From Tricholomella constricta (taxonomy: Eukaryota > Basidiomycota > Agaricomycetes > Agaricales > Lyophyllaceae): DNA of 64,000 nt. A program made the position numbers and the translations under genes. The stretch is taken from the NCBI GenBank assembly GCA_013368375.1, contig JAACJP010000039.1, forward strand, positions 62,001 to 126,000, written 5' to 3'. Below are positions 45,584 to 57,034 of this stretch, piece by piece. The notes under the pieces were generated by a model that was given only the letters and a program-made list of their open reading frames with translations, ran no database searches and had not been told where the DNA came from. How positions within the stretch are numbered: the first letter of the stretch is position 1; every line of letters begins with the position of its first letter.

Positions 45584-46989
45584 ATGCAGATGACGACGTC
45601 CCGGCTGCGATCAGGCTCGGTACGAGCTTTTTTCGTTGGGGGGGCAGAGCCTGCAGGGCCCCGATTACGCCGGGAAGTACTGGGGCCGGGCGTAGCAGTG
45701 GTGTCAAAAGGAGGGGCACGGCCCGGTGGTGGGCGTATGTCAGGAGTAGCACTAGGGCCCGGCATCGGGCGTTCATGGAAAGGGGTGGCGACGGGCCCTA
45801 AGGGAGGCACCGGCTGGGCCATGAACTGCTGCTGTGCGCCAGGGACGGAGGGTAGAGGATGCATTGCCGGCAGGGGCGGATACTGATAGGTGCCACCGGG
45901 AGTAGAAAGAGGAGGTAGCGCAGGAGGCGGCTCTCGGGGCATGGAGCGCAGTTGATTAATGTCGCGCCGTGCCTCTAAAAGGGAGCGGGACATTGCCTCC
46001 AAGTCGGCCTTGTGAGTGTAAACAGTTTGATACAGGTGGCGGAAGCGAGTGTCATTGGTGAGGGAAGATTGGAAGGTTCCCGCATCGAATGGCGCACGCG
46101 AGGCAGGGGCGTCATTGATAATATTCATAAGGTCCCGATGACGGGAATCCGATGTGGAGGAGAGGGTGGCGACGGCCTGGGTGACATTTTGCAGCTGACT
46201 GGCGAGGGCGACTGAGTTACGAAAGGCACATAGAGCTTCCTCACGGTTTACTCCACGTAGGGAGGAGGAGGGAGCTTCAAGACCGTAGGCAGGCGCAGTG
46301 GATCCTCCGGCAGCAGTGCCGTCAGAGGGCGGCTCGACAGCCGCCTCTCGTTCTTTTCCTTTGGATTTAGGTTTTGGGCCAGCGCTGTCGGCGGTGTTAT
46401 CGAGGCCGCGCCGGGACCCACGCCGCGTGGGGGGCTGCCGAGCAGTAGGCGCAGGGGCAGGGGCGGGCGGGGGGGCGTCAATACCCAAATCCATGCCGAC
46501 GTCGACATTGACAACGGACGGGAGGATGGGCAGGGCCGTAGCATGAGCAGTAGGACTGGAAATAGGCTGAGGGGCCGAGGGCGAAGATAGAGCTGTAGTG
46601 GCGCTGATGGCGGCACCGTGAGCGTCGAAGGGAACGAGTGGTGGAAGCTCAGGTAGCGACACGGAGGATGGGAAATTATGAGACAAGTTTTCATGATCAT
46701 TATTGTCGTCGTCAATGTCCTCTGAGATTACAGGAGGGTCAGTAAGGGACATGATGGACGAATAAGAGGGAGAGAGAGAGGTAGGCGTTGATGATGGGGA
46801 CGCAATAAGTGAGACAGAGGACGTCGTCACGCAATCGTCATCGCACAGTCAGAATTTGATTCATAAGCAGGTGGCCCGTGCCCGAATAGGTGGGGGGGCA
46901 GGAGGACGGTACAGATGTGGGAGGGTCAATTAGGCGACGTGTGCGGCAGAGGCTGCGAAGACGCATAGGCGCAGATGCATTATGGCGGG

Positions 46990-47135
46990 ACATGCGACAT
47001 AGACATTGCCGATGGCTAGATGCGTAGACAGGAGATAGAAAGAACTATGGAAGGTACGGTGGACGTGCGACGTAGGCATCGTCCATGGCTAGATGCGTAG
47101 GCGGGAGATAGAAGGAGGTATGGAAGGTGCGGTAA
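46990..47135 (-). repeat. LINE 5' tandem monomers, ~73 bp x 2
   Basis: Two units share GGCTAGATGCGTAG and GGAGATAGAA, spaced 73 bp apart. They lie upstream of ORF1, the position of LINE promoter monomers. Confidence 0.6.
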
Positions 47136-47157
47136 AGACCAAAGAAGGGGGGGAAGA

Positions 47158-47315
47158 GGGGCTACGCCTTCGCGTTGCATAGAGCATGGCAAAGACTTCC
47201 GAAGTGAAGAAGGGCTACGCCAATGTCATGCATAGCGCACGGCAGAGACTTCCCGTGCAATATGGGCTACGCCAATGTCATGCATAGCGCACGGCAGAGA
47301 CTTCCCGTGCAATAT
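47158..47315 (-). repeat. LINE 5' tandem monomers, ~52 bp x 3
   Basis: GGGCTACGCCAATGTCATGC starts at 47212 and again at 47264 in identical 52 bp units; a diverged third unit begins near 47158. This is a second monomer class further upstream of ORF1. Confidence 0.65.
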
Positions 47316-47639
47316 ATGAGAGATCGTCGTCCATGGACTGACGAATGGGACTTAATCGGTTTGCGGCCAGGCTCGTTTGAAGATGATGTAAGTCGACGAT
47401 CTAAAGGCCGCCACAGAAATTCCCTTAAAGCAAGTGAAACACATCAGATTCATCGAAGGATTGGACAAGGTATCTCCATTGCTTCTACGACTCTGTGTTG
47501 TCTCCTCACTGACGTTTGAAATGCCCACAGGATCATTCTCAGTTTATCCAACCCACTATCGATGCAACTTTACAGGTAAATGTTGTTTCCGACCGACCCA
47601 TCTGCGCCAGCATAAACTGAATTATCTACACAGCCACCC

Positions 47640-48890
47640 ATTCATTCCCTTCCCCCAGAAATCCTTGTTGAGATCTTCACCGCGTGCCTTCCAGAAGAGG
47701 ATGCAGCCATGTATACGAATCCCAGCGCTTGTCAAGCACCCATGCTGCTTTGCCAGGTTTGAGAAATATCGCTGTCTCGGCCTGCCTTATGGGCATCTTT
47801 CGGTCTGAACAGGACGAAGCCGACCCACCTATCCCTGTTCAGACTTTGGCTCGAACGCTCTCGTGATCATCCTATCAACTCTCACCTGTCGATGCCAGAG
47901 CATGATCCAGTGCTCGACTTATTGTTCGCACACATCCACCGTTGGGGAAAGGTTTTCTTTCCTTTGGATATGACAATGACTCAGCGACTCTCTAAGATAC
48001 ACCCTCAGAGCGCCCTGCTCTTGCACACGATCGGCTTTCAACCCAATGAATACTTCTGTGCCGACAATAAGGAAATCACTCCTGTCCTCGCATCTCTTTC
48101 GAACCTCCGCCATATGATCTGGTTTAGCGTAGTCCCGACCGATCTCGGGCGATTCCTCTGGCCCAATCTCACCCGTCTCTTCATCATTCCAATCATTTCT
48201 GCAAGTGAATGTGTGAGGCTGTTGTCATGCTGTCCACGGATCAAGCACGTTGGTTTCGAACATTATGAAATCTCCTCTGACGACATTTCGCTCCTGCCTG
48301 TTATCACGCTCCCACAGCTTCAAACCTTGATTATCCATGGAAAGTACTGCGAACGGCTTTTGGACCACCTCACTCTTCCCTCCCTTCTCGTTTTCAACGT
48401 TCCAAAGATATAGGATCGCACAAGTTTACAGCGCTTTGACATTCGATCGGGCTGCAATGTCCAAAAACTGACGCTTTATAGTGTATATCACGAAGAAGAT
48501 CTCTTGTGGTACCTCAAACTACGCTGCTTTCGATCACTTCACTCGCTCACTCTCGACATGCCCCTGTCCGAAACCTGTATCGATCATCTCACATGGCATG
48601 CGGATTCGAGTGGCAGGGACCGAATCCTTCCTTATTTGACGACCCTCTCACTTGAGCTCTGCACCACAACGAACGGTTTTGCGGATGTTAGCCTCGCGTT
48701 GGCACCCAACTTGCCGTCCGCCTGAGGCTTTACCGGCATCGCTGACGCGTGTGCAATTGCACTACTGCCTGGACTCGGATGCAATGGCCCAGGAAGCATA
48801 TCGCTCTGAAACTGCCTCTTTCCTAGATTTACGGGCACAGGGACTCCGTATCTTGTGGGATTTTTCCTACTTTAACTCACTCGAATGACG
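47640..48890 (+). pseudogene. F-box/LRR protein pseudogene
   Basis: An F-box starts PEILVEIFTACLPEEDAAMY and continues to APMLLCQV, where basidiomycete F-box proteins usually read LLLCQVCRRWR; here the next codon is a stop. The frame must shift to reach FRLWLERSRDHP and the long LRR-like segment 47892-48413 (HDPVLDLLFAHIHRWGKVFF; LSNLRHMIWF; LPQLQTLIIHGKY). It stops at VFNVPKI, then resumes as LQRFDIRSGCNVQKL and LHSLTLDMPLSE. Several in-frame stops and shifts make it a pseudogene. Intact members of this family act as substrate receptors of SCF ubiquitin ligases. Confidence 0.75.
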
Positions 48891-48990
48891 AAAGCCGTCC
48901 GTCGCCGATCATCTTACATGGCATCCGGGATTCGAGTAGCAGGGACCGAATCCATCCTTTTTGATGATCCTCTTCTGCAACACAACATAA
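48891..48990 (+). repeat. Partial duplicate of F-box/LRR segment
   Basis: GATCATCTTACATGGCAT and CAGGGACCGAATCC recur here from 48585-48665, an offset of about 320 bp, indicating a local duplication within the decaying gene. Confidence 0.5.
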
Positions 48991-49899
48991 GATGCGCTTT
49001 CGCGAATGTTTGGCTCCCACGGCAATCACCCAGAACGTAACGACAGTGCCGACATCCCGTATCGAGGCCAATGTAACGTCAAACACTACCGCAGACTTGA
49101 TACGGGCAGCAGATCTAGAGTATATTAATGTATACTACGCAGTGCGCAAAAGGTTTTGAGTACAGTATCGGGCTGACCTCTGGCATTCTGAATTTACGCT
49201 GGCGGGTCTCGTCCCCTTCCTCCTGGAATACCCTGCGTATCTGGCCCTGTGACGAGTCTTTACATCACTACCATCCACGGTCCCGCCGCCGCTTAACTCG
49301 AGAGGAGCTAGAAACCAACTCCGGATCTGGTCCTGCGGACGATATTCGTTACATGTCTAAGGAATCTAGTATCAAACTCTGAGCAGCTCTTAGTTGTTTT
49401 TTCCTCAGATGGCGGATGAAGAAGTAAAGATATGCATTGAAATCAGCGAAGAGCCGGGCCCGCTGGCCGTCCGGATTCCCTCAGTACGCAGCCCGCAGCC
49501 ATGACCGCACTTGAAGGAAAAAACCGCAACGTAGCCCTGGTGTGGGGTTGGGGGAAGGGTACAGACACATGCAACCGACAAGGGAAGCACCGGATGACAC
49601 GGGCGTACACATCTCCGGCCTGACGCCTTAACGAGTCAAAGTCCAGGCTCCTTTAACCCGGCCGAGGGTCAAGGCAGTGGAACGTGCTTTGACAGCAGGC
49701 GCAGGCCGAGGAGCCGTTCTGGCCGTCCAGCTGAACCGACACACGTACAAGCACCAGACACCAGGCAAAGAAGAGGGAGGGTCAATGCAACAGCAACAGA
49801 TCGACTCGCAAGGCAGGAAGCCCACAGCACTTGGTCGTCCAGAGAGATGTCCGAAGAAAAGCAACGGAGGAGGAGAATGTCGGTAAGCTATTTATTTAT
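48991..49899. other. Intergenic, no gene supported
   Basis: The region contains short unconnected frames. I found no motif or splice chain. Confidence 0.35.
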
Positions 49900-51310
49900 A
49901 ACGCAGTTTTTCCACGAGGTGGTAAATAATCTCATTCGGTTTCTAGACTCATCTTTGACAAGGCGGGTATAGCTAGCTGACGATCGAGTCCACGACAACG
50001 ATCTCGCCGGCATCGCGCACAACGCTGTCACGCGCCTGGGCGCGTCGAACCCTTTGACAATTCTCGCGGCGTGCACGGACGAGGGTTTGCAAGGCGTCGC
50101 GCGCCGGTCTGAGGGGAGGGGGGCACGAACATCTCCAGGGTGATGTTGCGGAAGCGGTGGAGGCTCGAATCGACTTTTCTTAGAGGAGGTGGCGCTCAGC
50201 CGGGCAGAGAAAGAGAAAGAACGGTCGGCAATTACAATCCGGAGGGAACGGCTTGCGGCGTTGGTGGCGAGTCTCAACAGATTAGAAACGATGTAAGTAG
50301 TTTTTTGCAATCCATATCCTGGCAAGAATCTCGAAGCTGACGATGATTTCTTGATGTAATGGTGCTGAAAACGGTCCAGTCAACGTGCAAATTGGGAGGC
50401 TGACGGGAGGCTGACGGTGCTAAAAAAATGCGACTTCTAATTGGACGACAACTCAAATTCTAATTTTGACCGGTGCCTAATTGGGACATGCGGCTTGCAG
50501 TTGCGGAAAAGAGACATCGGAGGTCGGAAACGCTGCGATATAAAATGGGGACCGCCTCCCTCAACGCTCCTTACCTCTTACCTCCATCGTCTCCTCATTC
50601 AAGTCGCCTTCTCTTTCTTCTCCAGCTACCCACTACTATGCTGTGAGCGTCGTCAACGTTCCTCAGATACTGTTCGTTCGCTGACATGCTGTTCCCAGGT
50701 TTCCAACAAGGCCCGACAACCGCCACTCCGACGAGGACGCCACGCCGCAAGTTATTCAAATCCCGAGACGCAAGACGCAAGCCCCAAGACCCAAGACCCA
50801 AGACCCAAGACCCAAGACGCGACGTTCAAGATCAAGATTCAAGTTCAAGAGTGTGATGTGTGACCTCAAGTAGTAAGATTTCAAGACTCAAGACTCGCCT
50901 CAAGACTCGCCTACCTCAAGATTCAAGACTCGCCTCAAGACTCGCCTGCCTCAAGATTCGCCTCTACTGACCTTTTTTTTCCCCCAGCTATACATACCGT
51001 TCCCCGTTTCATCTGCGCATCTTTGTGTATTTCGAACCTCGCAGTGGAAAGCTTCCCTCACCGAGGGTTTGGTGCTGCCCTGTTTGAGCCCTTTGTAGGA
51101 TAGGCTATAGTAGTCGTACAGATGTTCTTAGTTACTTCATAATACATTTAAATGACAATATAGTAAAGATAGTAAAACAAGGCCTGATTCGGACAACCAC
51201 CTTTCGGGCGCCACACCGCGAGTCATCCAAGTCCTCAGCTAAACCTTTCAAGGTCAAGATTCAATATTCAATATTCAAGCTCAAGGGTGTGTGGTGCGTT
51301 ATGTCCTGTA
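49900..51310 (+). repeat. Dispersed TATA-bearing repeat R, copy 3
   Basis: The longest copy. It has the 5' landmark CTCATTCGGTTTCTAG (shared with copy 1), GATGTTGCGG, the core GCGATATAAAA (TATA at 50539), AAGACCCAAGACCCAAGA, the CAAGACTCGCCT microsatellite (50885-50960), and the 3' segment ending TGTGGTGCGT...TAGTAAATAG shared with copy 1. Confidence 0.6.
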
Positions 51311-51819
51311 GTAAATAGACCCAGGCATCTGAATTAGATCTAGAGCCAACTGGGGGGGGAGCAAGTGTAACTGATATCGGCTCATTTTACGAGTCGTGAG
51401 TACTAATTTTGGCCAATTGAAAGAGATGTATACCATGAGTCCGGGCGAAATGAATGTACAATCGTCAATGGTGTGGTACATACAGATATTCTACACTGTA
51501 CATGTAACGGGACACAATCGAGTCGATCTACAGCTCCAAGTATACAGAAGAAGAAAAAACGATACAAGAGAATATATCGTACATCAGACCAGCTCTCGCG
51601 CACAAACCAAACCGAACCAAAAAAAAGAAAAAAAACCACCCCAATCCTTCCAAGAATTAAGAACCAATCCAAAGGTACCGCCTCCAAACTCACATCCCAC
51701 ATCCCACATCCCACGTCCCACATCCCACATCACACATCCCACCCTCCCACCCTCCTACCCTCCTACCCTCCCACCCTCCTACCCCCTCCCCCCCTCCCCC
51801 CCGCCCCTCCCACTCAACC
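51311..51819. repeat. 3' flank of BTB gene with simple repeats
   Basis: 51690-51760 is a CATCCCACAT-type repeat and 51740-51820 a pyrimidine run of CCCTCCTA units. No gene; the BTB gene's 3' UTR probably extends here. Confidence 0.5.
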
Positions 51820-52789
51820 TCAAGCCGCACCAAATCCAAACCACCCCCCCATCTCCTCCCAAACCCGCTGCCTCTCCTTACGCCACCCCTCCCTCCGTGC
51901 CCCCACACACGCCTCACAAAGCCCCTCCCCCTCCCAAGGCGCCTCCCCAAGCTCCAAAAGCCCAGCCACGGGATCGCACGCGAAGCGCTGGAAGAGCCCC
52001 GAGGCGTGCACGAGCTTCACGTGCGCGCGCAGCAGCTGGTCTGCGTCGCTTGATATGCACGTCGTGTACGTGCGCGCTGCATCTGGTACGTGGCGCTCGC
52101 GTTCTTGGTGTTGGTGTCGTTCTTGGTGTTGGTGTCGTTCTTGGTGTTGGTGTCGTTCTTGGTGTTGGTGTTGGTGTTGGTGGTGGATCCCAGATTCGAA
52201 TTTGAGCGCCCGGGATCGGATGGAACTGCTGCTGCTGCTGCTGGCGCTGTTCTGCGCGGGGGCGGGGGCGGGAGGAGGCCCCACACGTGTATGTGAATGT
52301 GTATGTGTAAGGGCTCGCGTGCATGGTTGGAAAGCGGAAGCGGGGGAGGGGGCGGCGGCGAGGGCGCTCCATCGCGCGGTGAGCTTCTCTCGAGCTTGGA
52401 ATAGGGCTTTGTAGTCCTCCGGGAGGAGGTACTCGTCTCTTTCCTCTTCTTCATCTCCTTCTTCTCCTTCTCCTCCTTGTTCTTCTTCTTCTTCTCCTTG
52501 TTCTTGTTCTTGTTCTTGTTCTTGTTCTCCTTCTTCTTCTTCTTGTTCTCCATCTTCTCCCCCGCCTCCGCCTCCGCCGAGAGTAGTAGCACTCCCACAG
52601 CGCAACAGCTCATAAAACGCCGGTTTCAGAACAGCAGGCACCCCGCACTGCCTCGCAAGGCGTATACTCTGCGCCGCCATCTTCCTGCGCCGCAGCACAC
52701 TTCCAGGCCTCCCCCTCCCCCTCCCCCTCCCCCTCCTCTTCCCTCTCCCTCCTCCCATCTCTAGCTCTAGCTCAATCTCGAGCTCAAGT

Positions 52790-52820
<31 letters not shown>

Positions 52821-54941
52821 CGTCAAGTTGGGCAGGCCACATCGCCTCCAAGCGGCGCTTCGCCCACTCCGCGTGGTCCGTGAAGCGGAGAGCGGTGGCG
52901 GCGCGGAGGATGGAGGCGAGCGCGGGGAAGGGCACAGGCGACGCGAGGTACGTGCTTTTCTCGGTTTTAAAAAAAACTAGAATCTCAGCCTAGGCGCTTC
53001 GATAGAGAGGGGGAGGGAGCGTGGGGGGAAGGGGTGGGGGGAACGGGGGAAGGGAAGGGAAGGGAAGGGAAGGGTAAGGGGGGGAAAGGGAGACGTACAT
53101 GGAGCTATCAACCGCGTCCAACAGCCTCTCAAAATCGAGGGCTTGTACCCCTGCGTCGTCCAGGTATATCACCCCGTCCGTGCTGCTGCTGCTGCTGCTG
53201 CCGTCGTCCGACGACCTTTGGCCCTCGCCGCCACCCTCGAGCTTCTCGCGGAACCACCCACTCAACCGCCGCAATCGGTCCGGGTGCAGCCTGAACTGGA
53301 CGTCCTGCGCTTGCACGAGGACCGGCGCGCGGTCGTCTTCCCAGTACTTCGAGCGCTTGAACTGGAGTGCCGTTCTTCTCCGTTTGTGCCCGGGGGTTTC
53401 TGGAAAGTCGCTGTTGGTGCGTTTTCGTTGGCGTTGGTTGCTTGTACTCGTGCTTGCGGAGGTGGGGGACGAGGAGGAGGAAGAGGAGGAGGAAGAGGAG
53501 GAGGAGCCGGACGGTCCGGGTGTAGGCAGGAGATTGGCTCTTTGTGGATGGGGCTGTGGCGTAACTGGAAAGGCCCGGGAGTGTGCGCTCGCGATCGCGA
53601 TTGGGATCAACGTGTCGCTGGTGATGGTCCGCGACGTGAGGGGGGCGGGGGCTGGGGTGGGTGTCGTTGCCATCGCTTGCGCATGGTAGAGAGGACTCGG
53701 ACGGCTTCCACTACTTCCAGCACTAGCATTCTTCGATTGACGGCTAGATCTAGTTTCTACATGTGCATGCGCTTCTGGGAACGCCCCAGGCCGCGGGGTG
53801 GGGATGGGGATGGGGATTGACACATCGCTGGTAGTGGTCCGGGATGTTTCGGTCGAGGGCGTCGCTTGCACCTGCACCCGCACCAGGGACGGCGGACGGC
53901 TCCCACCACTTCCACTTGCACTGCGGGTCGACACCCTCCCCGGACTCCTACCACCACCTAAATCGCGCTCCCGCGATGGGCTCTCAAATTCAGGCCCGTG
54001 CTCATGCTCGTGCCCGAGTGCGCTGCTCCCAGCTGAGCCTGCGTCAGAGGCAGGAGCAAATAACGGGAATGGGGATGGGGGTGGGTGTGTAGATGCGGAT
54101 GTGATTTGGGGACGTTGATGATGAGAAAGTGGGTGGTTGTATGCGGGGTTTGGTGTGTGTGTGTCTTGGCTCGGCGAGGGGGCGGAGGTGACGGTTGTGG
54201 TTGGCTGGTGGTGATCGGGGTGGCTCCCAGAGCTACCAGCAACAGCAGCAGTACCGCCAACTTCGCTCGGAGCCCCACCAGGCGTAGTCGCCGACAAACC
54301 AAGTCCCATGTCAGCGTCGTGGTGGTCGTAGTAATCTCCAAAGACCGAACCCTTCCCATTCCTGCTGCTCGTAGCTCGTAACCTCGGAAGGGCCGACGGA
54401 TACGCACGCGCCTTTGGCCGGCGATACGTCTGCTTGACGACCATCGCGTTTCTTCCGGGCGTGAACTTGGACGAGGTGGAGGTGGATGCTTCGATCTCCT
54501 CCGCCTTGGTCTCGGTCTCGGTCTCGGTCTCAATCTCCATCTTGGGCTCCAGGTGCGGGGCCGGGGGCGGGGGCGGGGGCGGGGGCGGCACCGAAGGCGG
54601 ACGGTGGTGCAAGAGCAGGATATGCCGCTCCCAGCTCTGTCGATCTGCATGTCCGGAGGTACAGCCCTGCATCGGGCAGAAGAAGGCTTCCATCTCTGTT
54701 TTCCTCGATGAGATGTATGTTTTGTCTACGAGGCACGACGGGCGTCGGTATCATGTATTATGCGTGCGGAAGGAGGTAGAGGGGGAGTAAGGAGCGTACT
54801 TTGGAGGCGCAGGACGGCAGAGACGTAGCCGTGCGCGGCTCTTATATGCGCTTCGAGGTGTGTCGCGAGCTTGGATCGGCGGAATTCTTGCGGGCAGTAG
54901 GGGCACGAGATCCTACGTACCAGATATAATAGCTGTACCAT
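51820..54941 (-). CDS. C2H2 zinc-finger plus BTB/POZ domain protein (~957 aa)
   Basis: Exons 54941-54800, 54695-53099 and 52954-51820 (introns 104 and 144 bp) join to 957 residues. Two zinc-finger-like motifs open the protein: CPYCPQEFRRSKLATHLEAH and CPMQGCTSGHADRQSWERHI. A long Ser/Pro/Thr-rich disordered region follows, then an NLS-like HKRRR. The BTB fold (VQFRLHPDRLRRLSGWFREK ... DFERLLDAVDSS) continues across the intron into SPVPFPALASILRAATALRF. The C-terminal part is acidic with Leu/Asp, Glu/Gln and HQHQER repeats. An alternative start splits the ATG over an intron (AT|gtacgt...cgtag|G), giving M-ISCPYC. BTB proteins dimerise and often recruit Cul3 or transcription partners; a nuclear regulatory role is inferred. 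Confidence 0.8.
52100..52185 (-). repeat. In-frame 18 bp minisatellite (HQHQER)
   Basis: The 18 bp unit CGTTCTTGGTGTTGGTGT repeats about four times and then degenerates to TTGGTG units. All are in frame with the BTB gene, so length variation would change only repeat number. Confidence 0.7.
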
Positions 54942-55435
54942 GGCCGAGATGGCGGTGTTACGTACATGATGGGTTTTCGTTCGAGGATACGCGCTTTGGG
55001 TCTGAGTCTGGATCTTGCAATTGCAATTGTTGGCTTCATATACATACTTTGGTTTGACGAGCGATGGAGACGTAGACGATACTGATCAGCTCAGCATCGA
55101 CATCTAGAAATAGATATAGCAATAGCAATAGATCGGACTCGGGGCTGGGCGGGATATGGATTCAGAGAGGCGGGTGAGATGGACATACCAGCCGCGAATC
55201 CGCACGAGGATTGGTATGATAAGGATTCGAACGCGCTCGCGATGATCTAGATCAGTCTTTCAGTCTGATTCCGAAAAGATCGGAGAGCACCAAGAGGACC
55301 CTGAAGGTATGTATGCCCACAGTATGCAAGTACAGTACTAGTGTTTTTGGTGTTGTCAAGTGTTTTACATCGACGCGCATATACCTTTCCTAATAGTACA
55401 CATAAAAGCTACACTCAAAAGTTTACTTTAGTCTT
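54942..55435. other. Promoter region of BTB gene / 3' flank of PTPA
   Basis: No gene. It holds the BTB 5' UTR, possibly with an intron at 54900-54960. Confidence 0.4.
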
Positions 55436-57034
55436 TCAATCAAACGGCACAGGCCTAATCCCAGGCCCACCACCCAGCCTCAGCCCCGGCTGCTTCATCT
55501 TCTGCTGCTCCGACTTTGCAGCCGCAAACACAGAGGGCACCGCGATCCCACAGCAATCGCCCCACCCCATATCCGCCGGCCTCACCCCCGCCTTCGGGAC
55601 CGCGTGCCCGTGCCCGTGCCCGTGGCCATGTGCGTGCCCACAATTCGCGTCGTCGTCTTCGACTTCGGTGGTGGAGGGAAGGGGCCCGTCGTAGGGCAGG
55701 ATCGAGCCAAAGAGGAAGTGTTGCATCACCGGGAGCTTGCCTAGGACTTCGGCGAGGTACATTTTGATCATGCCCGAGTTGACTTTGTCCCATGTTTTTA
55801 CCTTGTATGGAGGGAGGTCAAGTGGGTGGGGAGGCCTTGGGATGAGACGAGACGATGGCGTACCGCTGAGATGTCGTCGAGCATGGGCGAGTGCCATCGC
55901 AGCGATGCAGTCTTGATCTGAGGAGGTGATGAGTACAAATGATATGGAACAGGCAAAGACGCAGACGCACCGAGTTGATAAACTTGATACAAGCAAAATA
56001 AATATAATGCTTCGAATACTCGTCCACCACATCCGCATCATGTATAGCCTTGGGCCTGATATACTTGTGTCCTGGCAACACAAATCAGCCCAAGAGATGG
56101 TGTGGGGAAGAAGGGGAAACCTTACCCTTGAGCTGCGCAGCCCCAAACAAGAAGGGCAAGAAATGGTAATCGTCGAGGCCCCATACGCCATGGGACCCCG
56201 CAGGTTCGAGCCAATACGTCGACTGCAGGATCCGCATGACCTCGATGTACCTAGCGCACCAGCGTCCTAGTTTGAGCAACGTCCAAACGGGGGGGGGCGC
56301 GTCCCACATACCTCCAAAACACCCTAATGACAAGCGCCTTGCGATCCTCCTCCGTCGTCACCCCCAAGCGTTCCAGGCAGATGCTAAACCACCCACATGA
56401 GGCACCCTCTCCAAACAAAGAAAAAGGAAAAACGCAGAGACGCACAGCCAGCACAAGAAATTCAGCTCCATCCCACTCCCATAATCAATCCGCGTGCGGC
56501 TCCCCCACGCCTCGTTAAAGTACACACACACCTCCCCCACCGCCTCCCCCGGCAGGTGCGGCAGCGCAGCGTGCAAGGCCGGCGACACCTACACCCCACC
56601 CCACCCCACATCACATCACAATATATCAATATCATATCAATCTCAGCCCTCACCCCCCAGACGTATAAGGCGTACCTCCGAGACCCTGTCATAGAATGTC
56701 CTAAACGCAGGGTTCCCGAACCTAGACGCCGAGTTCTCAACCGGCGGCGTGTCTTTCGCGATCTGCTCCACCCGATCGAGGATCCCCAAGAGCATTTTCA
56801 CGCCCTGTCCTTTGCGCGTCAGAGATTTAGGACACACAGATGGGGGGGGCAAGTGAGTGAGTGAGTGGGGAAGCGTACAGGTGATTCGGGGCACTCGTCG
56901 GTGAGTTTGACACCGACGACGGCGCCGTTGAGGGCTTCGATGAAGTGCACGAGCTCAGCGTGCGTCTTTGAGGTCTGGAAGGACGCCAGCTGGTCCGGGA
57001 GGAGGATCGCTTTCTCCGGAGCGCGGAATGCCAT
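55436..57034 (-). CDS. RRD: PP2A phosphatase activator PTPA (Rrd1/Rrd2), 381 aa
   Basis: Eight exons (57034-56879, 56804-56676, 56588-56446, 56383-56312, 56250-56126, 56071-55971, 55917-55864, 55801-55436) give 381 residues. Family hallmarks are [19 protein letters not shown] (YGTGHE-like nucleotide/peptide site), [20 protein letters not shown] and HKYIRPKAI. The C-terminal tail has a His/Gly repeat ([13 protein letters not shown]) and an acidic stretch, unusual additions to the family. PTPA loads metal into and activates the PP2A catalytic subunit and has peptidyl-prolyl isomerase activity, in cytosol and nucleus. Rrd1 and Rrd2 cannot be told apart from this sequence alone. It shares a 166 bp divergent promoter with SURF6. 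Confidence 0.96.

Larger units (their letters stand above)
44010..46752 (-). pseudogene. LINE ORF1 (gag-like), split by a 1.27 kb insertion
   Basis: The 5' part (46752-45586) is Pro/Ala/Ser-rich with an NLS-like KPKSKGKER segment and a helical, probably coiled-coil segment (ALCAFRNSVALASQLQNVTQ to LEARRDINQL). It ends abruptly at DVVICI with a stop supplied by the insertion. The 3' part (44315-44010) resumes as WSVSEHEDPWQIAARIL, with an RRM- or CTD-like strand RPDAISVRFQSRQLAERFV. Removing 44316-45585 rejoins the frame exactly, giving about 490 residues from the first ATG. ORF1 proteins bind LINE RNA and act as chaperones. The upstream frame stays open to 46830 without another ATG. Confidence 0.8.
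39625..47330 (-). mobile_element. Non-LTR retrotransposon (LINE) with APE endonuclease and internal RNase H-like module
   Basis: On the minus strand, in order: two sets of 5' tandem monomers (47315-47158, 47135-46990), ORF1 (from 46752, split by an insertion, ending 44010), ORF2 (43987-40049), a 350 bp 3' region, and a short (CATC)n run (39643-39625) that may be the 3' tail. ORF2 begins 22 bp after the ORF1 stop. ORF2 is open across its length, so the copy was recently active; the ORF1 interruption happened later. Confidence 0.8.

Noticed and set aside
51473..52414. Long GC-rich frames opposite the BTB gene (for example the 313-residue frame here)
   Set aside because: They are antisense to a well-supported BTB gene and consist of simple repeats and Pro/Arg runs; no domain.
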